Origin: an uncultured Oscillospiraceae bacterium
GTDB lineage: Bacteria; Bacillota; Clostridia; Oscillospirales; Acutalibacteraceae
NCBI GenBank assembly: GCA_900550095.1
Contig: URRG01000122.1
Span: 1 to 6,894 of the forward strand
Reading direction: 5' to 3'
Length of the DNA stretch: 6,894 bases
Positions within the stretch are counted from its first letter, which is position 1. Every line of letters begins with the position of its first letter. Made by a program: the position numbers and the translations under genes. The notes beneath the pieces are model-generated. The model worked only from the letters and a program-made list of their open reading frames with translations, was not told the DNA's origin and made no database searches. Of the stretch, positions 1-6,152 are shown in pieces.

Positions 1-104
1 AGCATAAGACTCCCGAAGATCCATATGGCTCTGATGTGCTTCCCATGGAAGAATATATGGAAAAAGTAGAGGACGTTATCCAGGTGCAGGCAGAAGGCAA
101 GTAA
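1..104 (+). CDS. 3' end of a predicted lipoprotein gene, paralog of the next gene (partial)
   Basis: Only the last 33 codons are inside the window; the reading frame has codons starting at 3, 6 and so on, and ends with TAA at 102-104. The peptide contains PEDPYGSDVLPMEEYMEKVE and ends in QAEGK. It aligns without gaps with the C-terminus of the complete gene that follows (DDPYDSTILPMEEYMEKVEG...), so the two genes are tandem paralogs. The DNA is identical over 34 bases (39-72 versus 708-741), including synonymous positions, which suggests a recent duplication or gene conversion. The function is unknown. That it is a lipoprotein is inferred only from the paralog, because its own N-terminus lies outside the window. 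Confidence 0.85.
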   Translation, partial: HKTPEDPYGSDVLPMEEYMEKVEDVIQVQAEGK

Positions 105-122
105 CACGCTATACTCAGTTTG

Positions 123-155
123 AACTATCCGCCCGGATATACCGGGCGGATAGTT
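123..155 (+). terminator. Perfect intergenic hairpin between tandem lipoprotein genes; terminator or leader structure
   Basis: The arms at 123-136 and 142-155 are perfect 14-bp inverted repeats with a CCGCCCGG core, closing a 5-base ATATA loop. It starts 18 bases after the upstream stop codon and ends two bases before the GGAGG of the next gene. A stem this stable and GC-rich resembles an intrinsic terminator, but only two T residues follow (TT, then ATGGAGG), so it is a poor terminator on the plus strand; on the minus strand an A/T-rich stretch follows. It could instead be a partial terminator, an mRNA-stabilising processing structure, or a control on translation of the second gene. Confidence 0.6.
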
Positions 156-157
156 AT

Positions 158-162
158 GGAGG
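158..162 (+). promoter_or_regulatory. Ribosome binding site that fixes the start of the second lipoprotein gene
   Basis: GGAGG lies 8 bases before the ATG at 171. In-frame ATGs at 120 and 156 have no such site, and the first falls beside the hairpin arm, so the start at 171 is preferred. That start also puts the basic residues K2, R5 and R6 directly before the hydrophobic signal segment, as expected. Confidence 0.75.
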
Positions 163-170
163 AATGTAGT

Positions 171-770
171 ATGAAGCAAACGCGGCGGCAAAATCTGTTG
201 AATTTTTCCTCTTTTGCTGTGATCTTTTCCCTGCTGCTGGTTTCCTGCTTTGGCTGCGCCAAAGCAGAGACGGAAAAACAGCACGTCCGGATCGAAGGCT
301 GTTTTGCTCAAATGTCTTTGGGGGATATGGTAAGGATGAGCGAATATATCGCCTATGGGGAGGTCATTGAAAAAGGCCCCGTTACAACCCCCGAATACGC
401 CTCTGACCACGATTACGGCAAAGACGTCACCGTCCGAGTGAAAAAGGGCCTGCTCAACTGTGAAGAAGGCGACACTGTTGTCTATTGGGAGCTGGGCGGC
501 GAAGCGCCCAACGGCATCGTGTATGAACATCCGGGACTTGGAAATGCAGATATAGGAGACACGATTCTGATTTTTATCAGCGAACAAAAATCTCAACTCA
601 CACTACCCGCTTTGATAGAGGATGAAGATGGAAATCTGAGTATATACAATATCTATCTGGAAGAAAAAGAGTTTACAGTTCCTGATGATCCATACGATTC
701 CACTATACTTCCCATGGAAGAATATATGGAAAAAGTAGAGGGCGTCATCCAAGCGCAGGCCGCCGGATAA
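171..770 (+). CDS. Predicted lipoprotein of unknown function (199 aa)
   Basis: The protein begins with a typical lipoprotein signal: a basic N-region (K2, R5, R6), a hydrophobic stretch at about residues 12-25, and a lipobox LVSC with the lipidated cysteine at residue 26, so it is probably anchored on the outer face of the membrane. The mature part (about 174 residues) has no transmembrane segment. Residues 52-140 show a pattern of short beta strands: MSEYIAYGEVIEKG, then VTVRVKKGLLNCEEGDTVVYW, then ADIGDTILIFIS. This resembles the small beta-barrel-like secreted proteins of Bacillota with the pattern 'GxV ... V.KG ... GD..LIFI', but I do not recognise a named family. The C-terminal 30 residues are acidic and match the upstream paralog. 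Gene order suggests transcription from further upstream together with that paralog, unless a weak promoter sits in the 66-base gap. Its base composition looks slightly richer in A+T than its neighbours. No function can be assigned. Confidence 0.85.
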   Translation: MKQTRRQNLLNFSSFAVIFSLLLVSCFGCAKAETEKQHVRIEGCFAQMSLGDMVRMSEYIAYGEVIEKGPVTTPEYASDHDYGKDVTVRVKKGLLNCEEGDTVVYWELGGEAPNGIVYEHPGLGNADIGDTILIFISEQKSQLTLPALIEDEDGNLSIYNIYLEEKEFTVPDDPYDSTILPMEEYMEKVEGVIQAQAAG

Positions 771-796
771 GCGAACAAAACCCACCGCCAAACGTA

Positions 797-833
797 AAAA
801 CTCCCGGGATCTTTTTGAGATCCCGGGAGTTTT
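797..833. terminator. Bidirectional intrinsic terminator between convergent genes
   Basis: Perfect 16-bp arms at 797-812 and 818-833 (core CTCCCGGGATC) close a 5-base TTTTG loop. The outer pairs are AAAA on the left and TTTT on the right, so both strands give a GC-rich stem followed by a U-tract. It lies between the lipoprotein gene (ends 770) and the minus-strand transporter gene (ends 855), and can terminate both. Confidence 0.92.
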
Positions 834-854
834 GTACTGCTTCAAAACCGATAC

Positions 855-2195
855 TTAAACCAAATGGAACACAGAGCTAATAAGGATAGCCACAATACAC
901 ACCGGCGCCACAAATTTGATAATCACGCTGAACATTTTTTCTCTCTTAAAGGGAGAAGACTGCTTGATTTCATCGGAAAGGGTTTTGGGCTTGATGACCC
1001 ACCCGATAAAGATACAGGTCAGGAACGCCACGATCGGCATCAGTACACTGTTGCTGATGTAATCGAAGAAATCCAGGAACGCCAAGCCAAAAATAGTAAT
1101 ATGCGACCAGACGCCCATTCCCAGAGAGCTGGGCACGCCGATAAGGAAGGCCCCCACTGCCACGACGATACAGGTGAGATGGCGGTTCCATTTCAGTTTA
1201 TCCTGCAGGATGGAGACCACAGTTTCCATGAGGGAAATAGAGGAAGTAAGCGCCGCAAAAAACACAAGCAGGAAGAAAAGCGCGCCCACGATGGGGCCCA
1301 ATATGTTCCCCATCTTGTTGAAAACACCCGGCAGGGTGACAAACATCAGCCCGGGGCCCGTATTCATTTTGGACAAATCCCCGAAGATGGTAACAGCGGG
1401 GACGATCATCAGGCCCGCCAGGAAAGCGAAGCCCGTATCGAAAATTTCGATCTGCTTGACGGATTTTTCCAGATCCACATCCTTCTTCATATACGAGCCG
1501 TAGGTGATCATGATGCCCATAGCCAGGGACATGGAATAGAAAAGCTGGCCCAAAGCCGCCAGAACCGTTTCCGAGCTGAACTTGCTGAAATCGGGTGTGA
1601 AATAATACGCCACGCCCTCCATAGCGCCGGGCTGGAAAAGCACAAAGGCGGTAACGCCGATGGTGAGGACCACCAGGGCGGGCATCATAATGCGGCTGGC
1701 CTTTTCCACGCCTTTTTCGACCCCGAAGAACACGATTACCGCCGTAATGCCGATAAAGAGGAAAAACCACCCCAAGGGCTGGACCAGTTCACCGGTAAAC
1801 GATCCGAAATATGTATCCTGCGCCGCAGCGCCCATCTGACCGGTAACAAATACAGAAAAATACTTCATTACCCAGCCGCCGATCACGCTGTAATAGGGCA
1901 GGATGATCATCGGCACAAGAGACGTGAGAATACCAAGGAACTTCCATTTCTTGCTGAGCTTCTGAAAAGCCCCGATAGCGCTCAGGCCTGTTTTCCGCCC
2001 GAGAGCGATCTCGCCCGCCATAAGGGCAAAGCCGAACGTCACCACGAGAACGAGATACACCAAAAGGAAAATACCGCCGCCGTATTTGGCGGCCAGATAC
2101 GGGAAACGCCACAGATTTCCCAAGCCGACCGCAGAACCCGCAGCCGCCAGGACGAACCCAAGTTTCCCGGTAAAGCTGCTTCTTGTTTTCTCCAT
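855..2195 (-). CDS. Sodium-dependent amino acid transporter, NSS (SNF) family, 446 aa
   Basis: This is an inner-membrane symporter of the neurotransmitter:sodium symporter family, which imports amino acids using the sodium gradient. The hallmark of helix 1, GLGNLWRFPY...GGG, is at residues 24-41; A22 and N27 fall at the same numbers as the Na1-site residues of LeuT. Helix 6 carries GQLFYSMSLAMG (216-227), the unwound substrate-binding segment. Helix 8 carries ALTSSISLME (315-324), whose T317/S318 correspond to the Na2-site Thr/Ser of LeuT. D253 in helix 7 matches the acidic residue that replaces chloride in prokaryotic members such as Tyt1 and TnaT (from memory). Length and hydrophobic profile fit the short 11-helix bacterial subgroup (as in MhsT) with the last helix at about 421-445. 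Substrate is not readable from sequence; hydrophobic or aromatic amino acids are common. The ATG start has AGGAGG (2202-2207) 6 bases upstream. It is a single-gene unit with its own promoter and terminator. Confidence 0.95.
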   Translation of the reverse strand: MEKTRSSFTGKLGFVLAAAGSAVGLGNLWRFPYLAAKYGGGIFLLVYLVLVVTFGFALMAGEIALGRKTGLSAIGAFQKLSKKWKFLGILTSLVPMIILPYYSVIGGWVMKYFSVFVTGQMGAAAQDTYFGSFTGELVQPLGWFFLFIGITAVIVFFGVEKGVEKASRIMMPALVVLTIGVTAFVLFQPGAMEGVAYYFTPDFSKFSSETVLAALGQLFYSMSLAMGIMITYGSYMKKDVDLEKSVKQIEIFDTGFAFLAGLMIVPAVTIFGDLSKMNTGPGLMFVTLPGVFNKMGNILGPIVGALFFLLVFFAALTSSISLMETVVSILQDKLKWNRHLTCIVVAVGAFLIGVPSSLGMGVWSHITIFGLAFLDFFDYISNSVLMPIVAFLTCIFIGWVIKPKTLSDEIKQSSPFKREKMFSVIIKFVAPVCIVAILISSVFHLV

Positions 2196-2216
2196 ATCTA
2201 TCCTCCTACTTTTACC

Positions 2217-2234
2217 GCCCGGCCCGGGCCGGGC
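2217..2234. promoter_or_regulatory. Perfect GC-only palindrome in the transporter leader
   Basis: These 18 bases are made only of G and C and are their own reverse complement (GCCCGGCCC then its complement). They lie in the predicted 5' untranslated region of the transporter gene, about 10 bases upstream of its AGGAGG. With no spacer it would make a tight stem only after opening the centre, or pair between two molecules; as DNA it could be a protein-binding site. There is no U-tract on either side, so it is not a standard terminator. Confidence 0.45.
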
Positions 2235-2274
2235 TCCCTATTTCCCACCGTTTTTCCGGCAGAATAGCTATTTA

Positions 2275-2303
2275 ATTATGTCATATATCCCGCTGTTTTT
2301 CAA
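2275..2303 (-). promoter_or_regulatory. Promoter of the NSS transporter gene
   Basis: On the minus strand there is a -35 box TTGAAA (2298-2303), a 17-base spacer and a -10 box CATAAT (2275-2280), preceded by TGA. This is close to the sigma-A consensus. Transcription would start near 2268, giving a leader of about 70 bases that includes the GC palindrome at 2217-2234. The 196 bases between the start codon and the paaK-operon terminator hold nothing else I can support. Confidence 0.75.
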
Positions 2304-2392
2304 TAGCCTTTAACGCTTTTTCAGAGTATTCAGAAAAAATGACAAATCGCCGCATACTTTTTTCACATACCTGTCAATCTTCAAAAAGATAT

Positions 2393-2438
2393 GTATAAAC
2401 AAGAGCCTCCCCGCGGCTTCCTTCCGCAAGGGAGGCTT
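2393..2438 (-). terminator. Intrinsic terminator of the paaK-ACT operon
   Basis: On the minus strand the arm AGCCTCCC..GCGG (2424-2437) pairs with CCGCGGGGAGGCT (2404-2416) around a short purine-rich loop, with one bulge and one G-T pair. A T-rich tail (CTTGTTTATAC on the minus strand, 2393-2403) follows. It lies about 70 bases after the stop codon of the ACT-domain gene; the bases between, 2439-2507, hold no visible feature. Confidence 0.8.
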
Positions 2439-2507
2439 TCTGCACCTTCATCCGGCTGCGGCCTTCACGCTCCGCCGAAGATACTAACCAGGCTTTTTCA
2501 CAATTCC

Positions 2508-2939
2508 TTAGAGCTCAGAAAACGCGTCCTGGCAAACAAGATGCACATGGTTCTGCGACAGGATCTCAATCGCCTTTTCATTATCCTGCACACGGAAAAC
2601 CATATACGCCGTTCCCTTTTTGCGGGTAATAAAGGCATATGTATACTCCAAGTTGATGTCGTTTTCCCCTAAAATCTCCAGGATCTTCTCAAGGCCGCCG
2701 GCCTCATCAGCCACCTCTGCCGCCAAAACAGGCGTAATGGAACAGATGTAGCCCGCATCCTTCAGAACACAGGCTGTTTTATAGGAATCATCCACAATCA
2801 AACGCAGAATGCCAAAATCAGGGGTCTCAGCAATGGAAAGCGCCCGCATATCGATCTGATTTTCTCGCAAAACCTTTGTGAGCTCATAGAGCCGCCCGGG
2901 CTTATTTTCCAGAAAAACGGAAATTTGCTTAACAGTCAT
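2508..2939 (-). CDS. Tandem ACT-domain protein, probable amino-acid sensor (143 aa)
   Basis: The protein consists of two ACT domains and almost nothing else. ACT 1 spans about residues 4-70 and contains the classic opening ISVFLENKPGRLYELTKVL, with the strand1-helix1 turn NKPGRL (12-17) where ACT domains bind ligand. ACT 2 spans about 72-137, with the equivalent turn at DEAGGLEKI (78-86) and a good closing strand AYMVFRV. There is no catalytic domain. Stand-alone double ACT proteins encoded next to phenylacetate-CoA ligase are a recurring pair in anaerobic bacteria and archaea, often near indolepyruvate:ferredoxin oxidoreductase genes; a regulatory role, sensing an aromatic or other amino acid, is inferred. 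It is the second gene of the operon, 62 bases after paaK. A longer open frame back to 3005 would need a TTG start without a ribosome binding site; the ATG at 2939 has AAGGAGG at 2948-2954, 8 bases away. Confidence 0.9.
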   Translation of the reverse strand: MTVKQISVFLENKPGRLYELTKVLRENQIDMRALSIAETPDFGILRLIVDDSYKTACVLKDAGYICSITPVLAAEVADEAGGLEKILEILGENDINLEYTYAFITRKKGTAYMVFRVQDNEKAIEILSQNHVHLVCQDAFSEL

Positions 2940-2947
2940 GCTGGATT

Positions 2948-2954
2948 CCTCCTT
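2948..2954 (-). promoter_or_regulatory. Ribosome binding site that fixes the ACT-domain gene start
   Basis: Perfect AAGGAGG on the minus strand, 8 bases before the ATG at 2937-2939. It rules out the 22-codon longer reading frame and leaves a 62-base gap after the paaK stop codon. Confidence 0.85.
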
Positions 2955-3001
2955 CGTATCTGAATAATTTGTCACTTTTATCAAATGGATATCCCCGGCA
3001 A

Positions 3002-4303
3002 TCAATACAGCTTGCGCTTGTCAATAATGCGGACAGCCTTGCCCTCGCTGCGGGCGATCGTCTTAGGCGCCACCAGCTTCACTTTGGCGTAAATGCCCAG
3101 CATGGACTTGAGCGCATCCACCAATTCCTTTTCGCGGGTAGATACGGCCGTTACGCTGTCAGAGAACATCTCGGGAGTCATCTCCACCTCTACATCGAGG
3201 GTGTCGCTATTGTTCACCCGATCCACAAGGATCTGATAGTTAGCCGGATATCCCTTATTAAGAAGAACCGTCTCAATCTGAGAGGGGAACACATTCACTC
3301 CCTTAACGATCAGCATATCGTCGCTGCGGCCCATCGGTTTGCTCATTTTTACATGGGTTCTTCCGCAGGAACACTTTTCACGGGTGAGCACACAAATATC
3401 CTTCGTACGATACCGAAGAAGCGGAAAAGCCTCCTTAGTAATGCTGGTGAATACCAGTTCTCCCTTTTCCCCTTCTGGGAGGACTTCCCCCGTTTCAGGG
3501 TCAATAATCTCCGCGATGAAATGATCCTCGTTAATATGCATGCCTGTCTGGGCGCTGCACTCAAAAGAGACGCCGGGTCCGGAAATTTCCGTCAGGCCAT
3601 AGATATCGTAGGCCTTGATGCCCAGTTTGTTCTGGATATCCTGCCGCATTTCCTCGCTCCAGGCCTCGGCGCCGAAAATGCCCGCCTTCAGCTTGATCTG
3701 ATCCTGCAGGCCCCGCTCGCAGATGCATTCCCCAAGATAGGCCGCATAGGAGGGCGTGCAGCAGAGAATAGTAGAGCCCAGGTCGCACATGAACTGGATC
3801 TGCCGGTCCGTATTTCCCGAGGACATGGGCAGCGTCAGGGAGCCCACTTTATGGGAGCCGCCGTTCAGGCCGGGGCCTCCTGTGAAAAGCCCATAGCCGT
3901 AACATACATGCACCACGTCGTCCTTTGTGCCGCCCGCGGCTACAATGGCTCTGGCGCAGCATTCGTCCCAGAGATCGATATCATGCTGCGTATAAAAGGC
4001 CACGACACGGCGGCCCGTCGTGCCGCTGGTAGACTGGATGCGCACACAGTTTTCCAGGGGAGTGGCCAGCAGCCCGTAGGGATACGCATCCCTCAGATCG
4101 TCCTTCGTGAGGAAAGGCAGCTTGTGGAGATCCTCCACAGAGCGGATATCCTCCGGCTTTACTCCCTTTTTCTCCATGAGGTTTCGGTAGTAGGGAACGT
4201 TGTCATACACATGCTTAACCTGCTTTACAAGCCTTTCATCCTGCCAGGCCCGGATCTGTTCCCGGGAAGCGCACTCGATTTCCGGCTGGTAATAGTGTTC
4301 CAT
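3002..4303 (-). CDS. paaK: Phenylacetate-CoA ligase family protein (433 aa)
   Basis: This is an ATP-dependent, AMP-forming acyl-CoA ligase of the ANL superfamily, expected to convert phenylacetate or a related aryl acid to its CoA thioester in the cytoplasm. The family opening ...RLVKQVKHVYDNVPYYRNLMEKKGV (24-48) is present. The ATP-phosphate loop is STSGTTGRR (91-99); the adenine motif is YDIYGLTEISGPG (232-244); the ribose/hinge region is RYRTKD (297-302) and GRSDDMLIVKGVNVFPSQIE (325-344); the C-terminal lid carries ARSEGKAVRIIDKR with the likely catalytic lysine K422. Cysteines 304, 311 and 313 (EKCSCGR) are the usual PaaK Cys cluster. Length matches E. coli PaaK (about 437). No key residue is missing. 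The true substrate may be phenylacetate, indoleacetate or another acid. In such anaerobes the enzyme may serve aromatic amino acid turnover and not aerobic phenylacetate degradation, because no paa epoxidase genes are in view. It is first in an operon with the ACT gene. Confidence 0.93.
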   Translation of the reverse strand: MEHYYQPEIECASREQIRAWQDERLVKQVKHVYDNVPYYRNLMEKKGVKPEDIRSVEDLHKLPFLTKDDLRDAYPYGLLATPLENCVRIQSTSGTTGRRVVAFYTQHDIDLWDECCARAIVAAGGTKDDVVHVCYGYGLFTGGPGLNGGSHKVGSLTLPMSSGNTDRQIQFMCDLGSTILCCTPSYAAYLGECICERGLQDQIKLKAGIFGAEAWSEEMRQDIQNKLGIKAYDIYGLTEISGPGVSFECSAQTGMHINEDHFIAEIIDPETGEVLPEGEKGELVFTSITKEAFPLLRYRTKDICVLTREKCSCGRTHVKMSKPMGRSDDMLIVKGVNVFPSQIETVLLNKGYPANYQILVDRVNNSDTLDVEVEMTPEMFSDSVTAVSTREKELVDALKSMLGIYAKVKLVAPKTIARSEGKAVRIIDKRKLY

Positions 4304-4312
4304 TGGCGCAAG

Positions 4313-4319
4313 CCTCCTT
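4313..4319 (-). promoter_or_regulatory. Ribosome binding site that fixes the paaK start
   Basis: AAGGAGG on the minus strand, 9 bases before the ATG at 4301-4303. The frame stays open for 32 more codons upstream to a TTG at 4399, but these encode a basic, non-conserved stretch (RRARRR) and lack a binding site, so the shorter 433-residue protein is chosen. Confidence 0.85.
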
Positions 4320-4434
4320 TTTATATTCACGCCCTGCACTCCCATACCGGGAATTCTACGCCGCGCCCGCCGCTCCACATTCAAAGCTGTACGCCGCAAA
4401 AAGTCATAGAACCAGGACCGTTTATCATACCAGT

Positions 4435-4463
4435 ATCATAGCATTTTTCTCTTTTTACGTAAA
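4435..4463 (-). promoter_or_regulatory. Promoter of the paaK-ACT operon
   Basis: On the minus strand, TTTACG (-35, 4458-4463), a 17-base spacer and TATGAT (-10, 4435-4440) preceded by TGC, an extended -10. The predicted start near 4428 gives a leader of about 125 bases before the paaK start codon, rather long, with no clear riboswitch or terminator in it. A second, weaker possibility is TTGACC...TAAAAT further upstream with a 19-base spacer. Confidence 0.7.
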
Positions 4464-4544
4464 CAGGTATTTTACCACTTTTTCACTGCAACGGGTCAAA
4501 ATGCCGCAGATTTCTCACCTGGGAACAGAAATACTCTTCCCTAT

Positions 4545-4586
4545 AGAAAAAGAACCGTCCCGGGCTTTTGCCCGAAAACGGTTCTT
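4545..4586 (-). terminator. Intrinsic terminator of the flotillin gene
   Basis: On the minus strand, AAGAACCGT (4578-4586) pairs with ACGGTTCTT (4550-4558); inside, CGGGC and GCCCG pair around an AAAA loop, separated from the outer stem by a small internal loop (TTT opposite GG). A run of T follows (TTCTTTTTCT). It ends the flotillin transcript about 70 bases after its stop codon and lies upstream of the paaK promoter. Confidence 0.85.
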
Positions 4587-4658
4587 CCTTCCGTCGTACC
4601 GGCTCCAGCCGGCTTCCATTTTGGGGAAAACGTCTCGCTTCCGCGTATCTCCTCAGCG

Positions 4659-6089
4659 TCATTCCGCTGCCGGAGGTTCCGCGCCCTGCGGAGGCGGCGG
4701 AGGCGTCTGTCTTCCAACCATGACGCCGGCTAAAAGAGAATTCAGGTCAATGCCTGTGGCCTCTCTGAGCCCATCCACCACCTGATTGGAGGTAGCGATC
4801 ACGTCCTGCACCAGCTTGGCGGAGTTCCCTTCCCCATACATGACGATCTTTTCCGTCTGCGCCAGTGGCAGGGCGGCGTTTTTCACGATATCGGGCAGCA
4901 CCTTCAGATACATGTCCAGATAGGAGGCCTCGCCCATCTTCTTCATGGCTTCGGCCTTCTTCTCGATGGCCTCAGCCTCCGCCAGGCCCACCAGCCGGAT
5001 GCCCTCCGCTTCCTTCTGCTTGGAATACATGGCCGCGTCCGCCACAGCCTTCTGGGAATCGGCTTCCTGCTCGCGCTCATAGCGGTCGGCCTCGGCGTCC
5101 CTCTTGCGCTTTGCCAGTTCGGCGGCGGCCTGCTGCTCCACGCGGTAGCGCTCAGCATCCGCCTGCTTGCGTACTTCTGCGTCCAGCCGCTTTTCCTGAA
5201 GGGCGATCTCCTTTTCAGCCAGCTCGGCTTCCTTTTCCTTCCGGGCGATATCCGCGTTGGCAGAGGCGATCTCGATGGTCTTTCTCTGCTCCTGCTCCTG
5301 GATGCGGTAGGCCGCGTCGGAAACGGCCAGCTTGGTATCCGCCTGCTGCTTCAGCTCAGCCTGCTTGATGGCCAGGCTGGTATTCTGAGCGGCGATCTTT
5401 TCCTCCGCATTGATGCGGGCCTGGTTGGCGGCTTCCTTGGCCTCGGCCTCTGCGATCTGGATGTCCTTCTGCCCCTGGGCCTTGGCAATAGCCGCCGTTT
5501 TCTGGATCTGGACCACATTGTCCATCCCCAGATTCTCAATGGTATGGTTTTCATCCACAAAATTCTGGATATTCAGGTTTACGATCTCCATGCCCATCTT
5601 TTCAATATCGGGGGCGGCGTTTTCCTGCACCTTCAGAGCGAAGGCGGCCCGGTCGTGCACCAGATCCTCCAGGCGCATCTGGCCCACGATCTCGCGCATA
5701 TTGCCCTCCAGCACCTGCTGGGCCAGCATCTGCAGCTCAGCAAAATTCTTCCCTAAAAGGGACTGAGCTGCTCTTGCCAGGGAATCCCCGTCAGAAGAAA
5801 TTTTCACGTTGGCCACGCCGTCCACGCGGATATTGATGAACTCCTTTGTGGGGACGCTCTCCTGCGTCTTGATATCGATGGGGATGATATTCAGGGGCAG
5901 GCGGTCAAGCCTCTCAAAAAACGGGATCCGGACCCCCGCGCGGCCTACCAGTATCTTCGGGTTTTTGTGCAGGCCCGAGATGATGTAAGCCGTATCCGGC
6001 GGCGCCTTTACATAGCCGACCCCGAAAAGGATCAGAATGAGAACAACAACCGCAACCACAATTAGAATGGGGATCAGTTCAGCCGGCAT
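4659..6089 (-). CDS. Flotillin-like SPFH-domain membrane protein (476 aa)
   Basis: This is a flotillin-type scaffold protein, expected to oligomerise on the cytoplasmic face of the membrane and organise ordered membrane domains. Residues 5-25 form a single hydrophobic helix. The SPFH (band 7) domain spans about 27-190, starting APPDTAYIISG and including the conserved GRAGVRIPFFERLDRLPL. Residues about 195-385 are a long heptad-like coiled coil rich in Ala, Glu, Lys and Gln with the recurring EAEA and EKKAEA pieces of flotillins, followed by the conserved C-terminal part (SYLDMYLKVLPDIVKNAALPLAQTEKIVMYG, 389-419). The protein ends in an acidic, proline-rich tail with five consecutive prolines (463-467), which looks strain- or lineage-specific. 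Architecture and size fit Bacillus FloT/YuaG (about 509 residues). The ATG start has AAAGGAGGAG just upstream (6095-6104). No NfeD-family partner gene lies beside it; flanking promoter and terminator suggest a single-gene unit. Confidence 0.94.
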   Translation of the reverse strand: MPAELIPILIVVAVVVLILILFGVGYVKAPPDTAYIISGLHKNPKILVGRAGVRIPFFERLDRLPLNIIPIDIKTQESVPTKEFINIRVDGVANVKISSDGDSLARAAQSLLGKNFAELQMLAQQVLEGNMREIVGQMRLEDLVHDRAAFALKVQENAAPDIEKMGMEIVNLNIQNFVDENHTIENLGMDNVVQIQKTAAIAKAQGQKDIQIAEAEAKEAANQARINAEEKIAAQNTSLAIKQAELKQQADTKLAVSDAAYRIQEQEQRKTIEIASANADIARKEKEAELAEKEIALQEKRLDAEVRKQADAERYRVEQQAAAELAKRKRDAEADRYEREQEADSQKAVADAAMYSKQKEAEGIRLVGLAEAEAIEKKAEAMKKMGEASYLDMYLKVLPDIVKNAALPLAQTEKIVMYGEGNSAKLVQDVIATSNQVVDGLREATGIDLNSLLAGVMVGRQTPPPPPQGAEPPAAE

Positions 6090-6126
6090 GATTACTCCTC
6101 CTTTGATGTTTCATAATTACTGTGCA

Positions 6127-6141
6127 TCCCCATAATGGGGA
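6127..6141. promoter_or_regulatory. Inverted repeat downstream of the flotillin promoter, possible operator
   Basis: TCCCCAT and ATGGGGA form an inverted repeat around a single central base. It lies about 5-20 bases downstream of the predicted flotillin transcription start (near 6146), a usual place for a repressor operator. As RNA the loop would be too tight unless inner pairs open, so a DNA site is more likely. The binding protein is unknown. Confidence 0.4.
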
Positions 6142-6152
6142 ATTATAACTAT

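Noticed and set aside
864..2267. Open frame of 467 codons on the plus strand
   Set aside because: It lies antisense to the NSS transporter, whose family motifs are unmistakable. Its translation is rich in His, Arg, Gln and Glu without any recognisable domain, and there is no ribosome binding site.
2391..2672. Open frame of 93 codons on the plus strand beginning within the operon terminator
   Set aside because: It starts in the terminator hairpin and then runs antisense to the ACT-domain gene; there is no ribosome binding site or recognisable domain.
4327..4380. Possible 17-residue leader peptide with two Trp codons in the paaK leader (minus strand)
   Set aside because: It begins ATG TGG and ends TGA before the paaK ribosome binding site, tempting for attenuation by aromatic amino acids. 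But it has no ribosome binding site of its own, the two Trp codons are 11 codons apart, and no terminator/antiterminator pair is visible.
2969..4441. Open frame of 490 codons on the plus strand
   Set aside because: It is antisense to paaK, with no family resemblance, no ribosome binding site, and it runs across the paaK leader. Long antisense frames of this kind follow from codon bias in the real gene.
4943..5560. Repetitive Ala/Glu/Lys coding stretch seen as a possible DNA repeat
   Set aside because: The repetition is at the protein level (flotillin coiled coil) and no exact tandem DNA unit is visible; it is normal for this family.
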